From Triops longicaudatus (Eukaryota; Arthropoda; Branchiopoda; Notostraca; Triopsidae), in contig JAGQDJ010000629.1 in NCBI GenBank assembly GCA_022885665.1, positions 186,001 through 250,000 of the forward strand: a DNA stretch of 64,000 nt, read 5' to 3'. The position numbers and the translations under genes are program-made. Below, piece by piece: positions 13,030-27,500 of the stretch (positions within the stretch are counted from its first letter, which is position 1; every line of letters starts with the position of its first letter). The notes under the pieces were generated by a model that ran no database searches, was not told the origin of the DNA, and saw nothing but the letters and a program-made list of their open reading frames with translations.

Positions 13030-16000
13030 GTGAGTTCTATCCGACAGTTACCATTTTTCATGCCTCAATCCATTTGTAGATCCTGGACTGAGCTTTTTGG
13101 CTTGCGTCACTTCGTTTTCCAGAGTTTCTAAAATATTTCTTATCTTCCAAGGAAATTACCACTCGCCAAGCAAGGTACCAGTAATTTCCATTCACGTGAC
13201 GACTTTACATTAGGAAAACGGGAGCATAAGTTCCGCAAAATCGCACCACTACACTAAAAGGTTGTCATAGTTCTGGGGAAACGAAACTGAAAGATTTAAC
13301 TTAATTCTGGATAACCTTGATTCTGTAATATAGACAAAAGGGGCAAAAAAGCAGTAACAATAAAAAGAACTAAGCAGCGCTGAAATTTCTGTAGCACATC
13401 CATGATTCTTCTCCACGGAGAAGAAAACATTTAAAGGGCGTTTGATGTGCAAATTAGCTTTCCAAAAGCCTATAGAATGTAAGTTAGCATTTTGCGAGAA
13501 AATTTTTGCCACACTTTCTATTTTGTTGCATTGCAGCATTCGTTACGTAAAAGATTAGAACTGGCGGAGAAGAAAAACTAGCAAAAGAAAATGTACAGTA
13601 GTGGGCAACGTCGTGTTAGCTCAAGGGCTTTGCCTCAAGGGATTTACGGGACTATCGTGTGGAAGCAACAGCGACGTTGCTCGTGAAAACCTGCTTCTTA
13701 GCGCTAATACAAACCCGTATAACATTAAGTCCCACCTCCACGTCCCTTGTCAACAGTGAAAATTTGTTTACATATATTCGGAGTCTACATTGGCTACACA
13801 GCACTGTGCACCTCCCTTTACATGCAGTCCAGTACTCCACGTTCATACCAAAGTTTGTTACCTTGCTGTTGCTATGTCGAGTGCGTCCATTGCAGCCAGT
13901 AATTCTCTTTTCAACCCATTAACATGAGTGGGAAGTAACATGTAACCGTTAAGGCGATCTACCCTACCAACTGCTCCCATTTTCCTGACATTCCTCCTAA
14001 AGAAACCGTAAATCTTATATTTAAGGAGAACAAAGTTTCTAAAGAGAAAAAAGTCGCTGGAATAAATTTACCCTATCGCGAAACAGAGCCGAGACTGTAC
14101 ACAACCGCATTTTTTTATTTAGCACTTCGACTAGTTTGGATTTGGGCAAAGACTTAGTATTATCTCAATAGCAAGTTGAGTTTCTCGTAATTCTAACCGT
14201 GGTGCCTGTAATGGACATTTCTGGACGCCATTGTTTGCTTTAGCTTTGTCACGGAAGTTACGGGTACCTGCATTGAACATTTTTTTTACCGTTTTCGCTT
14301 GTTTCTGTCATAATTTTCTCCTTTGTTAACCTCGCCGTTTTCACAAATTTATGCTCTTTTTACTGTAAAAATGATGTAGGCAAGCAATACCGGTACGTTT
14401 AATAGCCGTAAAAGGTTCTGTGCTTCTGTGTGCTAATTCGTTTGGCTAACGCAGGGTACTTGAAGATATTACTAGCAGTGACACATATGAAGTTCAGCTA
14501 CAAACTATTCCCTTGGGAACAAACATCCCTCGATCAGTTCTTTGCACAAGAAGGTCAAGTAACAATACACCATGCATTTTATCTCCTGCCATGGAAGTGT
14601 CTTGTGTCTTGTGTCTTGATATCTTAATATGTTATTCAAAATATATCCTGGCTGACTACGAAGTATTACCTCGGTAATACGGGACCCAGCATCTTGTTCT
14701 AACCTTCTTAGGTAATTTGACGATAAAGAATAGTGCTGGCGGCAATTTTACTCAGTCTTTTGATCTCCGTTTTTTCCAGCTTTCCTTGCCTTAGGCGAAG
14801 GTACTCGGCATAAATCACCAGAAAGATACTTAAACGTTACGTCTGTGCCAGTATTAACCAAGTCTTTCTTTCTTCACCCGCCGGTGAAGGTGGACTCTTG
14901 ACTCTTCTTCCACGAACTTGATGGATGACGTTAATATCACATGTGCTGTAGGTGTGCAGCACTTTGGGTACTTACGATGTTTTGGTAGTGTGCAGCATTT
15001 CGGGTAGCTACCGTCTTGATTCTTCAGCGATTTATTTTCTTTTTCTCTGATACTTTTTTTTAACCAGGGGCTAGGCTTTATGACTGTATTAAGTCTGCTG
15101 TATGAAGTCGTTTTGAGCGCAAATGGGATATTGGATTAGGTTCTAGGTGACGGCCAGTACTACAGCAGCAGACAGTTTGGTGGAACTAAGGGTCCGGGCG
15201 ACTGTTCGGTGCTGTACATTAGGAATGGTCTGGTGAGGTATTTGATCAAAGATCAAGGAGGCTTAGTGGTCGCGTGCCTTGACACCGATAGCAGGGAAGC
15301 AAGCGAGCGGAAACCAAAGTGACATTTCAGACCCTCAGTCACTTGACCATCCTGGTCTGAACGAGATATTACGTGAAGGTATGAAGAAAATGGGTCCCAT
15401 TTCCCCTTTGCGGCAGCGCAAAAACGATCTCAATATTTTCTCTCTTCCTTCTTTCCTCTCATCATTATATACAGACGTACAAGAACTCGCACTCTGCCCT
15501 ATAGAATTGCACTCTACCGCCCTAGGAAACGGTCAGAAGACCCAGAGCCTTTGCATGTAAACGAGCAGGTGGGTTGATGGAAAGAACGCATGCTCGTGAA
15601 AGAAGGGCCTGGGCAAGGACATGGAGAATCTGGACCCGAATTTACCCCAGTGATTCTTCGAACTCCGGATAGAAATACACACAAGCTAGCCAAAGAATTG
15701 TTCTCTACAGTTTTGCGTAAAGCTGGGACCGTCGACAAATCGACTTTTCTCTGCTGACATTTCGTTTCGCACTCACCGTTCCGGTGTAAAGTGCAAGTGG
15801 GAAAACCGAGTTAAAAAGGTTTAAAACCGTACGAAAGAAAGAGGATCGTTTCACTGCTAAGTACGTCAACATGTATCCGACAACAAGGAAAGCGTATGGG
15901 CGAAAGTGTAATTAAGAAGAGGTGCCAGGAGCTTACGATCTTGGGAAAAAAAAGAGCTGGATGCCACCGAAGTAGCCAATACATATCGGAGAAAAAATAA

Positions 16001-16345
16001 CATTCGGAGTGGGTGCTGAACAGTAAGCAGGAACGAAAAAGGGGTATGTTATTGTCGAGTGTGTTCTAAAAAAAAAGAAAAAAAAGAAAAAAACTGTGCT
16101 TTACGCGAGTGTCCGCGTATGATTTGCTTCAGGAAGTTGGCTAAATTACGTTCCCAGCCAGTCACAAGTGGTTCATGCGCGAAAAATTACAGCATATGTA
16201 AGTGGAAACAGAATTCAACCGTAATTTCTGCACAGAATAAACGAGCACAACAACGAGGTATATTATACCCGTTGCTGCGATTGCTACGGGCCGAAGGCTG
16301 AACATTCACCCCCTGCATTAGTTCCATCACCGCACGGAAAAAAGG
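13030..16345. other. upstream region of the GPCR gene, no coding exon seen
   Basis: I see no second coding exon for the receptor and no other recognisable protein. The 5' untranslated region and promoter of the receptor probably lie somewhere in the last few hundred bases, but no clear TATA box or initiator could be chosen. An A-rich run (AAAAAAAAGAAAAAAAAG type) lies near 16067-16090. Confidence 0.5.
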
Positions 16346-17794
16346 ATGTATCTGAACGCCAGCAACGTCAGCCAGGTACTTGGTAGTACGGAAGAAATAT
16401 TTGCTCTAGGCAGCAACAACTTTCCTTTATTATACAACAATGTATCGACCGCTTTACCGTCCGCAATGGACAATGTCTCCGGTGTGACCCAGTACTTGTA
16501 CTGTGGCGAAGGGTTGCAGGACTTCCGTCAAACATACAAAAAAATGCACGGGTACGTGAGCCTTATCGTTTGCCTGTTTGGTATGCTAGCCAACGGCCTC
16601 AACGTGATTGTTTTGACGCGACGCGACATGATCTCTCCCACCAATGCCATTCTCACCGGCTTGGCTTTTGCTGACATTTTGGTTATGACGGAGTACATCC
16701 CTTACACGGTACACATGTACATCCTCCGAGACCCCCCCATTCAAGAGCGCTTCGCTTACGGCTGGACGGTCTTTGTCCTTTTTCATGCCCATGTCACCCA
16801 AGTCTTTCATACCATCTCCATTTGGCTTACCGTGACTTTGGCCGTCTGGCGGTACTTGGCCGTAGCGCACCCGCTCAGGAATCGCGACTGGTGTAGCTTA
16901 GACCGGGCCTTATTGGCCATTGTCAGTGGCTATGTAGGATCTCCTTTCCTGTGCATCCCGGCTTATCTCACGTATTCGATCCAAGAAAAAAAGTACTGGC
17001 TCACCCCAAACCATTCGGTGGATGTGTACGTCCTCGGTACTTCCGAGCTAGCACGTGCTCACGATGGTCTTTTGCAGAAAGTCAATTTTTGGGTGTACAG
17101 CGTTGTCATCAAGATCATCCCGTGTATTGCGTTGACCGTGCTCAGCTTCCAGCTCATCCGAGCTCTCATGGCGGCCAAGAAGCGGAAACAGAACCTCAAA
17201 ATGAAGAACCGCATAGGTGGCGCTGCTGCCGCGGCAGACAAGTCAGTTCCCGGCAAGGAAGCCAAGAGTCAAACAAGCAAATCGGATGGCGGCGACAGAC
17301 AGCACACAGACCGGACCACACGTATGCTTCTGGCCGTACTTTTTCTCTTCCTCATCACAGAATTCCCTCAAGGTATTTTAGGGCTCCTGAGCGGAATTCT
17401 GGGCGAAGCCTTCTTTAGCGAGTGCTATAACCTCTTAGGCGAGTTAATGGACCTTCTAGCCCTTTTTAACAGCGCCATTAACTTTATTCTCTACTGTGTA
17501 ATGTCACGACAGTTTAGACAAACTTTCAGCCGCACGTTTAAACCCCATATGTTCACCAAATGGATGCTCATCCCTTCCAAAGAATCCCAGACGGAAAGGA
17601 AGCGCAGGAACCCTACCACCCCTTTCTCTGTCTCTGCCCAGAAAAGCGATCCCTCCTCCAACCTTCAAGAAACCATGTTGTCAATTGAAGCGACTCCCTT
17701 ACATCCCAAAACCCCATCCACGAACTCCAGCAACAGTAACACGATTGCCACCTGCACTACGATTCTAGAAGATGTTAAAGACGTTAAAGTTTGA
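16346..17794 (+). CDS. myosuppressin/FMRFamide-type neuropeptide GPCR
   Basis: A single uninterrupted frame of 482 codons. The protein is a class A receptor of the arthropod myosuppressin receptor group, which also includes nematode DMSR proteins; such receptors sit in the plasma membrane and bind RFamide-type peptides. The N-terminus has four N-glycosylation sequons (N4, N7, N32, N43). TM1 is about 70-92, followed by the family signature TRRDMISPTNAILTGLAFAD and EYIPY in TM2. TM3 (about 140-167) ends in WRY at 168-170 in place of DRY, as is usual in this group. TM4 is about 185-210, TM5 247-271, TM6 326-348 and TM7 363-387 (NSAINFILYC, a variant NPxxY region). The third intracellular loop is long (272-325), basic and has an alanine run. 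The Ser/Thr-rich tail of about 95 residues offers phosphorylation sites. The start is chosen as the first ATG ahead of the glycosylated extracellular end. The exact ligand is inference. Confidence 0.95.
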   Translation: MYLNASNVSQVLGSTEEIFALGSNNFPLLYNNVSTALPSAMDNVSGVTQYLYCGEGLQDFRQTYKKMHGYVSLIVCLFGMLANGLNVIVLTRRDMISPTNAILTGLAFADILVMTEYIPYTVHMYILRDPPIQERFAYGWTVFVLFHAHVTQVFHTISIWLTVTLAVWRYLAVAHPLRNRDWCSLDRALLAIVSGYVGSPFLCIPAYLTYSIQEKKYWLTPNHSVDVYVLGTSELARAHDGLLQKVNFWVYSVVIKIIPCIALTVLSFQLIRALMAAKKRKQNLKMKNRIGGAAAAADKSVPGKEAKSQTSKSDGGDRQHTDRTTRMLLAVLFLFLITEFPQGILGLLSGILGEAFFSECYNLLGELMDLLALFNSAINFILYCVMSRQFRQTFSRTFKPHMFTKWMLIPSKESQTERKRRNPTTPFSVSAQKSDPSSNLQETMLSIEATPLHPKTPSTNSSNSNTIATCTTILEDVKDVKV

Positions 17795-18511
17795 AACGAT
17801 TTTTTCCCCTACGTGGTCATTCACGTTCGCTACCTTCGCGCCCAAACTTAAGGGGCATGAAATGGAAAACACGCTACTTTCCTGCATTATCCCAGCCACG
17901 GTTGTAACTAAAGAGCTACTCAGTATTGAATGGCATGTTCAAGGTCACGATGACAAGTGTTACATGACTTGAGTGGCATCGACGTAGAGCTTTTAACTAA
18001 GGTGCGACGTAGCTCCCTGTGCTGGTACCTGGGCCAATACTCCTGTATTTGCCCAGTGTAGTGTGACCGCGGGGCAAAGTTATCTTGCTCGTTCCCCGGG
18101 GACTGAGCGTTTTATTGTGATCCCTTACCTTTGTCTGACTACTTTTTTTTTTCGTTGATTTCTTTTCGACAAGTGCGTCGGTGTCGTTTCCTAAAAATAT
18201 CCTTGTTTGATTCTCAAGTTCCCCTCTCCCTGTCCGACCGCCACCCACTTTTTTACTTGAGGATGGGAAGCTATAACCTTGACGACCATATTGACATTTC
18301 AATTGTTCGACTAACAACGCGCTACTGTAGGATAGATCCTGTTGCTGCTGCTTTTTTTGTGTATGTTTTAGACTGGCTGTTCCTTTTATTCTGATTTGGT
18401 TAGCTTGCGAGAAGAAACTTTTGTCATTTCTCAGAAAGTATTGTTATGTAAAAGAACACGTGCCTTGCCATTCCCAATTTTACCAATTCTTCCTCTGACA
18501 AATGTGGTTTG

Positions 18512-18517
18512 AATAAA
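18512..18517 (+). terminator. possible polyA signal for the GPCR gene
   Basis: AATAAA about 0.7 kb after the receptor stop codon. It is the first canonical hexamer I noticed downstream on this strand and would imply a long 3' untranslated region. Confidence 0.4.
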
Positions 18518-18519
18518 AG

Positions 18520-21500
18520 GAAAAGGAAGTGAACTAGCAACGTAGTGATTTTGCCTTCGAAATCTTAGGGGCTATCATTTTCCGTCCTTAAAATTTGACG
18601 ACTTGCCTGCTGTTAGGAGCACTCCTGGCACTCGTGAATTGCTTATTTCGAAAGTTCCGAATCTTAAAGACGCTAAATGAGTTCGGAGAAGCGCGACCTC
18701 TGAGAACTCCCCTGACTCTGGCACATCTCTTTTAATATATAAAGCATAAGCCTTCACAAAGTTTGTCTAACAGAAGCATGGAAAAGTGTCTTTAAGTGGA
18801 AACACGTGACCTTAAGCTATTGTAACATCACGTGCAGATTGCCTTAAGTGGAGCCGCATTTCACCTTAATTAGCTTCGGGGTTCTCGCTACTTGCAAAAT
18901 TTCTGGAGCCATTGTACGCTAGATAACCACTCAGTTTTTGGGTTACAAATTTGCTCTAGGGCTGCAAGGAGAAAAATAGCCCAGAAATGACTGCTCGCGT
19001 ATTCATTAGCTGTTTTTCTTTCATGGTCTTCTTTAGAAGTGTTGTCTTGTTTTTTCGTTTTCTTTTTATCTCAGTTAGACACTGCGGTACTGTGAAAATC
19101 GGACGAGTGACCCTCTAAGCGAATAGAATTTCTTCTCCATACTTCCATGGAAGTGCATATTGGATCGTAGTAAATAGAAAGAGTGTTGGTTTCTGTAAGT
19201 GGGGTCAATTCAGTTGAGAATTTTATTTTGCATTCTTTTTTTTGGGGGGGGAGGGGTAAGGAAAAACCAAAGAAGTGGAACACGATCTTAAATTGCAACG
19301 AAATATGCTTAGTGAAGCTTAGCTATTCGGGTTCGGAAAGACATTTTAACCCTTTTGAAACGTTATTTCACTTGACATTTGAAGAGGCGAAATGAGGTAG
19401 AGAAAAGCAATGGGGCAAATGGACCGGTTTCGTGAGTTGCCGCAAGCAAATCTAGTGTAAAGGCACTCCAGAAAAAGCAAACTGCCTATGCATTTGCCAG
19501 GCACTTACATTGGAATAGTAGATGATGGTTTCGGGTATTGGTTTCACGGACTTGTTCGCTCATTGAGAATGTGCAAAGCGCAGCTGGCGGGAATGGTAAC
19601 CGTCATTCGTTGTTTTCCAAAAGCCAAGCCATGGCGGCAAGAAAGGTGGGCACTAGGCATGCGTTTAACCCAAGGCCAATTTTGTTGACGTGACCTTTCA
19701 AGACAATAAGGGAGTGTGGGTGAAACCAGTTTACACGCAGAAATGCCATTTCATTATATACACCTACTGGCAGCGCTAAGATTAAACGATTAATTATGAC
19801 GCTTTTACGTAAGAGAAGCAGCTTGAAAGGAACACAACACCACGCACAATGCAGTTCGTGTTCTTCGAATTTCCCATGCTTTTCAAACCGCAGTAATTGT
19901 AGGGACATGTTTAAAGAACTATCTAAGATTTATTTTACTTAAGAAATTACTGTTTAAGGCCTCGGTTTACAAACACGCCTTCTAGCGAATAACATAGCAA
20001 ATTGTTTCAGGTCTTACCGAAAAAAAGATTCAACAGTTTGAAAAGTGTTCTTACAGTAATGTTTTGGTCAAAAATAACTAATATTCAAGTTTGAAATTTC
20101 CTAAAAAAATGCGTTGTAAAATGATAGAAAATATGTTTATTTTAAATGTCGGAATTGGCACATTTGAATAGTACATCCGATTTTCCTGTATTTTAGGACG
20201 AAAACGCATCAAATAGAACAAGCGCCCTTTATGATATCTTCTGTAACAGCTTCCTATTACTTATGTTATTCGACCCACGGTCACGTGGGTATTCTTTGGC
20301 TTTATTCCTTGCGTTGTATTTTCACATGATTTTCATTCATAATTTGAGTTCTGTTTGCGGCTACTACAAAGTTTGTCTTGTATGGTCTCAGTAAAAATAC
20401 TTAAAGAACGAATATTGTAGCATAACTGTAACTTACCGTCGACTGTTATCTATTGACATGTCACACTACTGTTTTTCAAAATTTTTTCCACTAGTGAATT
20501 CTGCTGCAACTTTTCTCAACTCAAGCATTATGCACCTTTCCCGACAAGTTGACAGGGTTGAAGTTCTTCTTACGGGAAAAAATTCAAACGCATTATTTTT
20601 CAAGAAAAACTGTAAGAAGAGGCTAAAAGATGTGAAAGTATGTAACTATACCAAATTTTTTGCTATTTTATTAGAATATTTACTCATTTCGGTCGCTAAT
20701 TTAATCAATTTGAAGGTTCACAGCTGTGCGCCATGATGCATTTTTAATTCTTTGACGTTTGGAACGTTTATGGACACAAGGCGATAAGGTATTCAAAAAA
20801 ATAGCGCTTTATTATATCAGTTGGATGCCAGCATAAATTGGCAGCTACAGTAGAGCTTTCTATCGATTCACAGTATTCGCAGCACCATAAGTTTTCGTAT
20901 CCGTAACAGGCATAAAAAAGTTATGGAACGCTGGAAGTTTCCCCTCGTCATGACTCCTTTAGAAGCCCAACATTAACTTCTTTAAGAAAAGGAATATTTT
21001 TTGTATACCTGTATTCCGTGTCGTATGATTCTGCGTTTGGCGAAACTGGGTCAGCGATAGTGTTAATGATTTCGCGCGAAATCGTTGATCCCATTGTCGC
21101 GACTGGTAAAAAGTAAAAAAAAAAAATGTAACTGTGAGCAAGATTTGTGATTGCACGAATGGACAATTCAATCTTACTGAACTAGCTCTGGTTGCTAATT
21201 TCACCCCTCAAAGAATATACACTTGCGTGGAACTCGGCTCGATCAGAATCCTCTTGAGACGCACAATACACGCTACTGACTGGGTCTCTTCCTTGTTTAC
21301 ACTGAAAACCACTCGGCATGGACTAAGATATGAGGCTCTTTTATTTTGTCCTGTTTTGTGTGACTCACATGTGTTGGAATCCAGCCACGCGTAAATGCCC
21401 GGGGAAGCTTTGGACTTCCCCTGTGCTCGGAAGGTGCGAGTGACGTACTTGTCTTGAAGGTTACGTTTCGTTGGAAAAATATATTCCAATACCTTCCGTA

Positions 21501-24500
21501 TATACCCTGTGACCCTCATCTCGCTCAGAGAAAGTGTGTGACGTCTTCAAGGCCTACTAGACACGAAGACACGTGCTGAACCTTAGCTCTGATCTGAAGA
21601 CAAATTCCCGTGAAAAAGTGTGTGTTTGTAGTTTAATATACATTTATACAATGATAATATATTTTCATCCTTAATTCCTAGTACATACCTTTCAGTATCT
21701 AAGAAAAAAAAAAAAGATTGAGACATCGTTTCCTTCGGGGAGGGTAAGTCTCGCATTATAACTAACAGCAGAGGTTGAGTGAAGTCAAATAGAAACTCTT
21801 GAACGAGGCACATCCCAATATTGTCATACAAATCCTTGAATTTTTAGACACGATATTACAAAAAGTACCTGACCAATTTCGTTTCTATTTATACCGTAAA
21901 ATTTAAAAAAATCCGACCTAGTGTACTAATTTGCCTGATATTAATTTTTCCGTATACTAAAAAAGAAGCAAAATTTAACCGTAATTTAAAAATGCAGTAA
22001 ATCCTCTTTGACCAAAAGCTCAAACTGATGCGCTAGATGTCTATAACAACAACTTTGCTGTCAAAAGAGTTTCTTTGATTTTTTAACCGTTTTTCCAGCA
22101 TGATGTCTGAAAATTCCCATGTTCTTCTCCCGGTGCCTTGAGAACCAAGTTACTAAGTGGAAAAACTTAAAGGTTAACCTTTTGATTTCTGCGAATCGTG
22201 TCACCTTTCAAGCTGAACCTTAATAGGTCTTCCCATTATTTTCGCTAATTAATTCAACTGAAGCAGTCTACTGTTCTCAGTTAATTCTTTTTGTACGATA
22301 ATTATATTTTTTACCATGCCCATTTAGCTTTGTTCTAACATTTTTTAAGAGCAAGTTCCAAGTGCATTATTTGAAGTGTAATAATGGTGGAGCTTGACAG
22401 GTTTTAATCATGGAAAACCTGGTCATGATGTTGTGAACACACTCGCCTTTTTTACGTTAGTCTTGTTGCATTAACATAGAACGAGAGAAGTTTGGGTGTA
22501 TTTCTAAATAGACCTACATCGGTTCTGATTTGGTTTGACGACAAATAGTTATAAATGCCAGAAGAAATGCATAAAAACCAACGAATAACAAGAAAATGAG
22601 TAAAAAAAGTCTCGTATTATGTATACTAACGCTCCGTGACAACTTCGTGTTACAAATCCAGTGAATAAATCCTACTACAGGAAGTTTTTACCACACTTCC
22701 GCTGAGCATTTCTCGTTCTTCCTCTTTCAACGTTTGACGTAGATTTCGCTGGGAATACCACGCGTGGGCCCCTCGCTTTCATCTGAAAGGGATGCAGGTG
22801 AAATATTGTTTGAGAATGTTACAATAACTACTAGAAAGAACCGAAGCTTTAGTGTGTAATTTTGCAAATGTTACAAAATGAGCTTGTCATCATTTCTTTA
22901 TTTATAACCAACATGTAGCCTACATTTTTTCTTTGTTGGCTTATTTTTGAGCACATACAGAAATTTAATACATACGGGATTAGAACTTCTTACATTGGGT
23001 ATCCAATTAGGGTTCGGCATTTAGTATTACGTGCCAATTTTAATTTTATTTATTATTCAATATAGTTAGATATTTTCTACCCGATTAACACGTCAGATTC
23101 CCCAAAATCTTTTGTCCACGTAGGTTTGTGTTTTTATGACTTAAAAAAGGATATTAAATGAGAAAATACCTCTGAGGAATTACTTCAGAGGGTAGTAATT
23201 TGTTAATACTGAGCTTGTTAATACCGAATAAAGTAGAGGTGATCTTATTTATTAAATAAGCAATACTAAGATATGTTATGTTGCTGTTGTTGTGTTTGAA
23301 GACTGCAATGGGGAAAATGTCTTTTATCTCTCCTATAAACTTTTGCATTAGCAAGCAAGATTACGGTAGTACGTTGCATTTGTGATTTGTCGTCCAGTCC
23401 ATTCGCCTCACCTGGATTTCATGTCTACTTACAGAGTTTCCAGAGCTTATAGAATCTTCAGAAGTACTTAGGCGTAAGTTGTTTTGATTAGTAAAGAACC
23501 AAAGGGCGAAAATTATTTATCGGTCTGATAAAATTTTGAAAATTACGAATAGACATGTACCAAATGTAGAGCTTTCTTAAGGGACTTTCTCCATTACATG
23601 TAGTACGAAAATGCGACGTTTTTTATGTATTTTCGGAAAGCGACACATTTTAAAATCTCAGAGATGAGCCCCACCAAAAATCATGCAGTCATTACAAAAC
23701 AAAAGCATACTCGTCATTGACAAATACCGAACTCTTTTTTTCTACGTTTTCTTAAAATAATTAAAAAGAAAAGTTCGTTTTCATACAGAGCCAGTATTGC
23801 AGGTTTCCTCATCCGCAGACATGCTCTAAAGAAAACGTGATAGAACCGGAACTTTTTCCTTGTGATATCAACCAAGAAACTATTATAGATACCTACAAGG
23901 AAAAAGCGCTGAGTTCTTCTTGGTAAAATTGGATTGATAATTTTCTGTTATCACCCTCCCTGATTATTTGTTTGTTTCTCTAGCTCTTCACGAGTCAAAC
24001 TAGTTATAAAATTCTAAATAAATTCATCTTAGCTTTGAAGTCGAAGCTAATGTAAATTAACAAAAGTACCCTAATTTAACCTAACACGTTTTCTGTTAAC
24101 GTGTTTCAAAAGGGAATGCCTGGGCAAGGATTAGTTAGGTTAAAGTTTAGTTTCGTTAGATGAAGCTTGTAGATTGAAAGGCAGGAGACATTGGGTGTAG
24201 TAACAGAAATGTACCAGTGGAATTTACGCTGAGGAAACTCATAGCTACTGTAATTTAAAATGTGCACTTCTTCTGCTAACTTTTGATTTCGGTAGATATA
24301 ACGTACGACAAATTACTGATAAGGTAAAGGAATTTAACTAATTCAAAAGAGTTAACAATGATGAGAAAATTTTAGTTTTTTGCAAGAATCTATTTGGCGT
24401 TTCGTGTTTTCATTAGCCTGTTAAGCCTTCAAAGTGTAATACGTCACGTTTTCATGTGAAAAAAAAAGATACAGAATGGAGTGTATATTTACGATATGCT

Positions 24501-27500
24501 AAAACTTTACATTCGTATTAATTATGAAATATCAACATTCTCTAGAAAGCCTTATTAGGTATAATCATAGTCTTCAAAGCTTTTGTACTTTATAGCATAC
24601 GCCACAGCACTACATTGATGTCAACGTCATTTCTTTGCTCCTCCTGGGGTTTCATCATTTGGCTCCGATATAAGTATTCCAGGTTTCTCTTCTCCTTCAG
24701 GACTTCGAAAAAAACACACACACAGAAATATCGTGTTATACATTTGCACTAGTTTAGAACGAAGTATAGAAACCAATCTCACTTGTAAGCGCTGAAATCA
24801 GGAGCGGCTTGAGAAAATGCAAGCCTCCCCTTTGAGGTTCCCGATGAAAGTTTTTCAGAAAAGTTTGCCATTCTATCCATAACGTTACTAGTCTGAAAGA
24901 GAAGAAGAACTCACATAACTCTAGACCATAGTATTAGAGAAGAACAAGATAAAATAACTAATAAATGTGATCCACTCTGTGAACTTTGTTTATCAAAAAG
25001 TTTTTTTTTTGTGATTTTACAACCAACATGGGAATTTGCACTTTGCTGGCCCGTACTTACATATATTAATTTACTCAATAATTTTTTTTTTTTTTTTTAC
25101 ACGGGCATATATAAATTAACTGTAACGTATGCACTGTTTAATAAGCTACAATCGTAACTTCTGTGGTTGCAAATCGGGCACACAAAACCTGTAACTTTGC
25201 CACCAAGCGACGCTCTCAGAAAACACGAACGTTTGGCGTTTACTGGTGATAAGTTCTACCAAGATTTCAAGGACAAACTAGCTTGTGGCTCACTCTTTTC
25301 CGCTTTGTTTGCCACTGTATGTTGAAGTTGAGCTCATTTCCTTTCGTTGATATGAATATAAAAGCTTTGATTATTTGAAACTTTCTAACCAAAGCTTTGG
25401 AGCCTAAAAGTGGATGGCTCTTACGACCTATCTTATACGTCTAGTTCGATATTACCTAAAATTGCAAACAAGTTAAGCTTCTTAAGTGAAGCAAATGAAA
25501 AAAATACGAAAGACGAACTAAATGAAAAGAAAAGCGAAAATTGTAGTATTAATTAATTACGCTTGTAGTAAAAAAAAATATAATGATTTTCTCGAGAACA
25601 TCGTGAAAGCCTCAACTAGTAGACCTGTGACGGCATATACGAAGGCCTTAGACACTTAGCAAAAGGAAACGGAGATTAGGTGTACTTTCGTGAGGAAAAT
25701 GCGTTAGCCCTATGACAGCTTTGAGTTATAGTTCATTTCATAGGTGAACAGCAATCGTAAAACGGGATTATACTACCTTCCCCTTGCTACACTGTACTTA
25801 TTTACGTAGGCTGTTCGTAAGGAGATCAAGCTTCACAGCTGCGCCGCTTCGGTGCATCTTTTGGGAGGACGGACACATGAAATAATGAAGCTACTCAAAG
25901 GGCTAACTCGAAATAAGAGTAAGTGTGTAACTTATATCCGATTCTTCGTATTCTCAACCTCAATGGAGCAAAAGATCTTATCTTTTTCTTATTCCGCTCC
26001 CCTACTTCAACGTAACGTTCCCCAAAATTTGCTCGAAGTCTACACACACCATTTTTGAGGCCTTTCTCCATTCACAAAATGGGATCTACTTCAGTGTAAT
26101 GTATCGAAATATGTACACCGTATCATATTCTTATTAGTCAATGGCTGCTCTATGTCGGCATGGACCTTAAAGAAACTTCGTGGGTGGTATAAGAAGTCCT
26201 TTTTGGAGTTCTTGTGTGCAAGTTAATCAAGCACATCCCTTTTTTATGCCACAAAGATCTTTTGAATGAGTTGTCCTTTTGGTAACACATTTTTGGCGAT
26301 TTTCCACGATCATCATTACATGGAAAAGAATAAGGATTTTTCTGTGTGTGCAAGCGGAGATGGATTAAAAAAGAATTTGAGTCCTTCGCCGAAAAGCTGC
26401 CACAAGCAACGTTTCATGTATAAATGAGCAAATTTTTGTACTTTTCTTAAGCTGGATCAATATTATGGTATTACCCTGAATAGGAGCCTTAAACCTAACT
26501 TTTTTTTACATAAATCATTCGGAATAATTCGCCAACACACACGAAACTCCTACAACATTAAATTAACAAGAAAGTGTTCGGTCAGCATAAAATCTGGGAA
26601 ATAGAAAAAAAGGAAAAAATCGAGGAGTAGGAAAAAGATAATCTCCGTAACACTCGCGGACAGCTTTGACTGTAGCCCTAAACCCTCCCCTTTAATTATT
26701 TTGTTCGTTCGGAAGACAGCGGTACAAAATCACGCACAGCGAGCACTTCGTACAACGAGAGTGTGTTCGTCGGCCAAAACTTACATTCTACGGCGGGGTT
26801 ACACGTTGAATCTCAGAATTGGTATTTCAGAAATTTGTGAGGTATTAGAGTTGAAAAATACTTATTGACTCGACGAAAAGTTATAACTAGGGAAGTTCAG
26901 GAGCAGTAGTTGTTGACATTGTTATTAGTAAGTTCTGAAGTAGTCAACAACTGGAACAGTTTTGTGCGGTAGGAAAGTACTCCTAATTATTTCACAGGCA
27001 TCGAATGAAGTATCAATCATTACTTCATTGACAAGATTGGAGGAGTTGCATGATTTGCGTATAGCTTAGATCAATGCAATGTAAGTATAAATACAACAAG
27101 ACCCAACAGAAGAGAAGAATTTAGCAAATTCCTGTCGTCATTCATAACGATATGCAAGGAAAAAGGGTCAAGGAATTCGTCCGCTGGGTGGCCTTTGGAA
27201 GACTATAGCTAAGTTAAATAACACAAAGTAAGAAGAAACACACCATGACTCAAAATAGCATAAAACTTGGTATATACACAGTACAAATTAATCTGATATT
27301 TCATTTGCGCCTTTTATAAATTTTTACGATTTTGAGGGGATTTTGGACACGCCTTGTGAATGGATTAAAATTGGTAACTTGTGAGAAAAGAAGTATCTTG
27401 CAGCGAAGGCTTCGAACAACGAACGTCGTCAGTGGGCGGATTAGTTTGGTCTACAGGACTCAAGTGTAATCTTATCAGGACCATTTCAAGTGATGTTTCG

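Noticed and set aside
16951..17418. 155-codon frame inside the GPCR gene
   Set aside because: It is an out-of-frame shadow of the receptor coding sequence.
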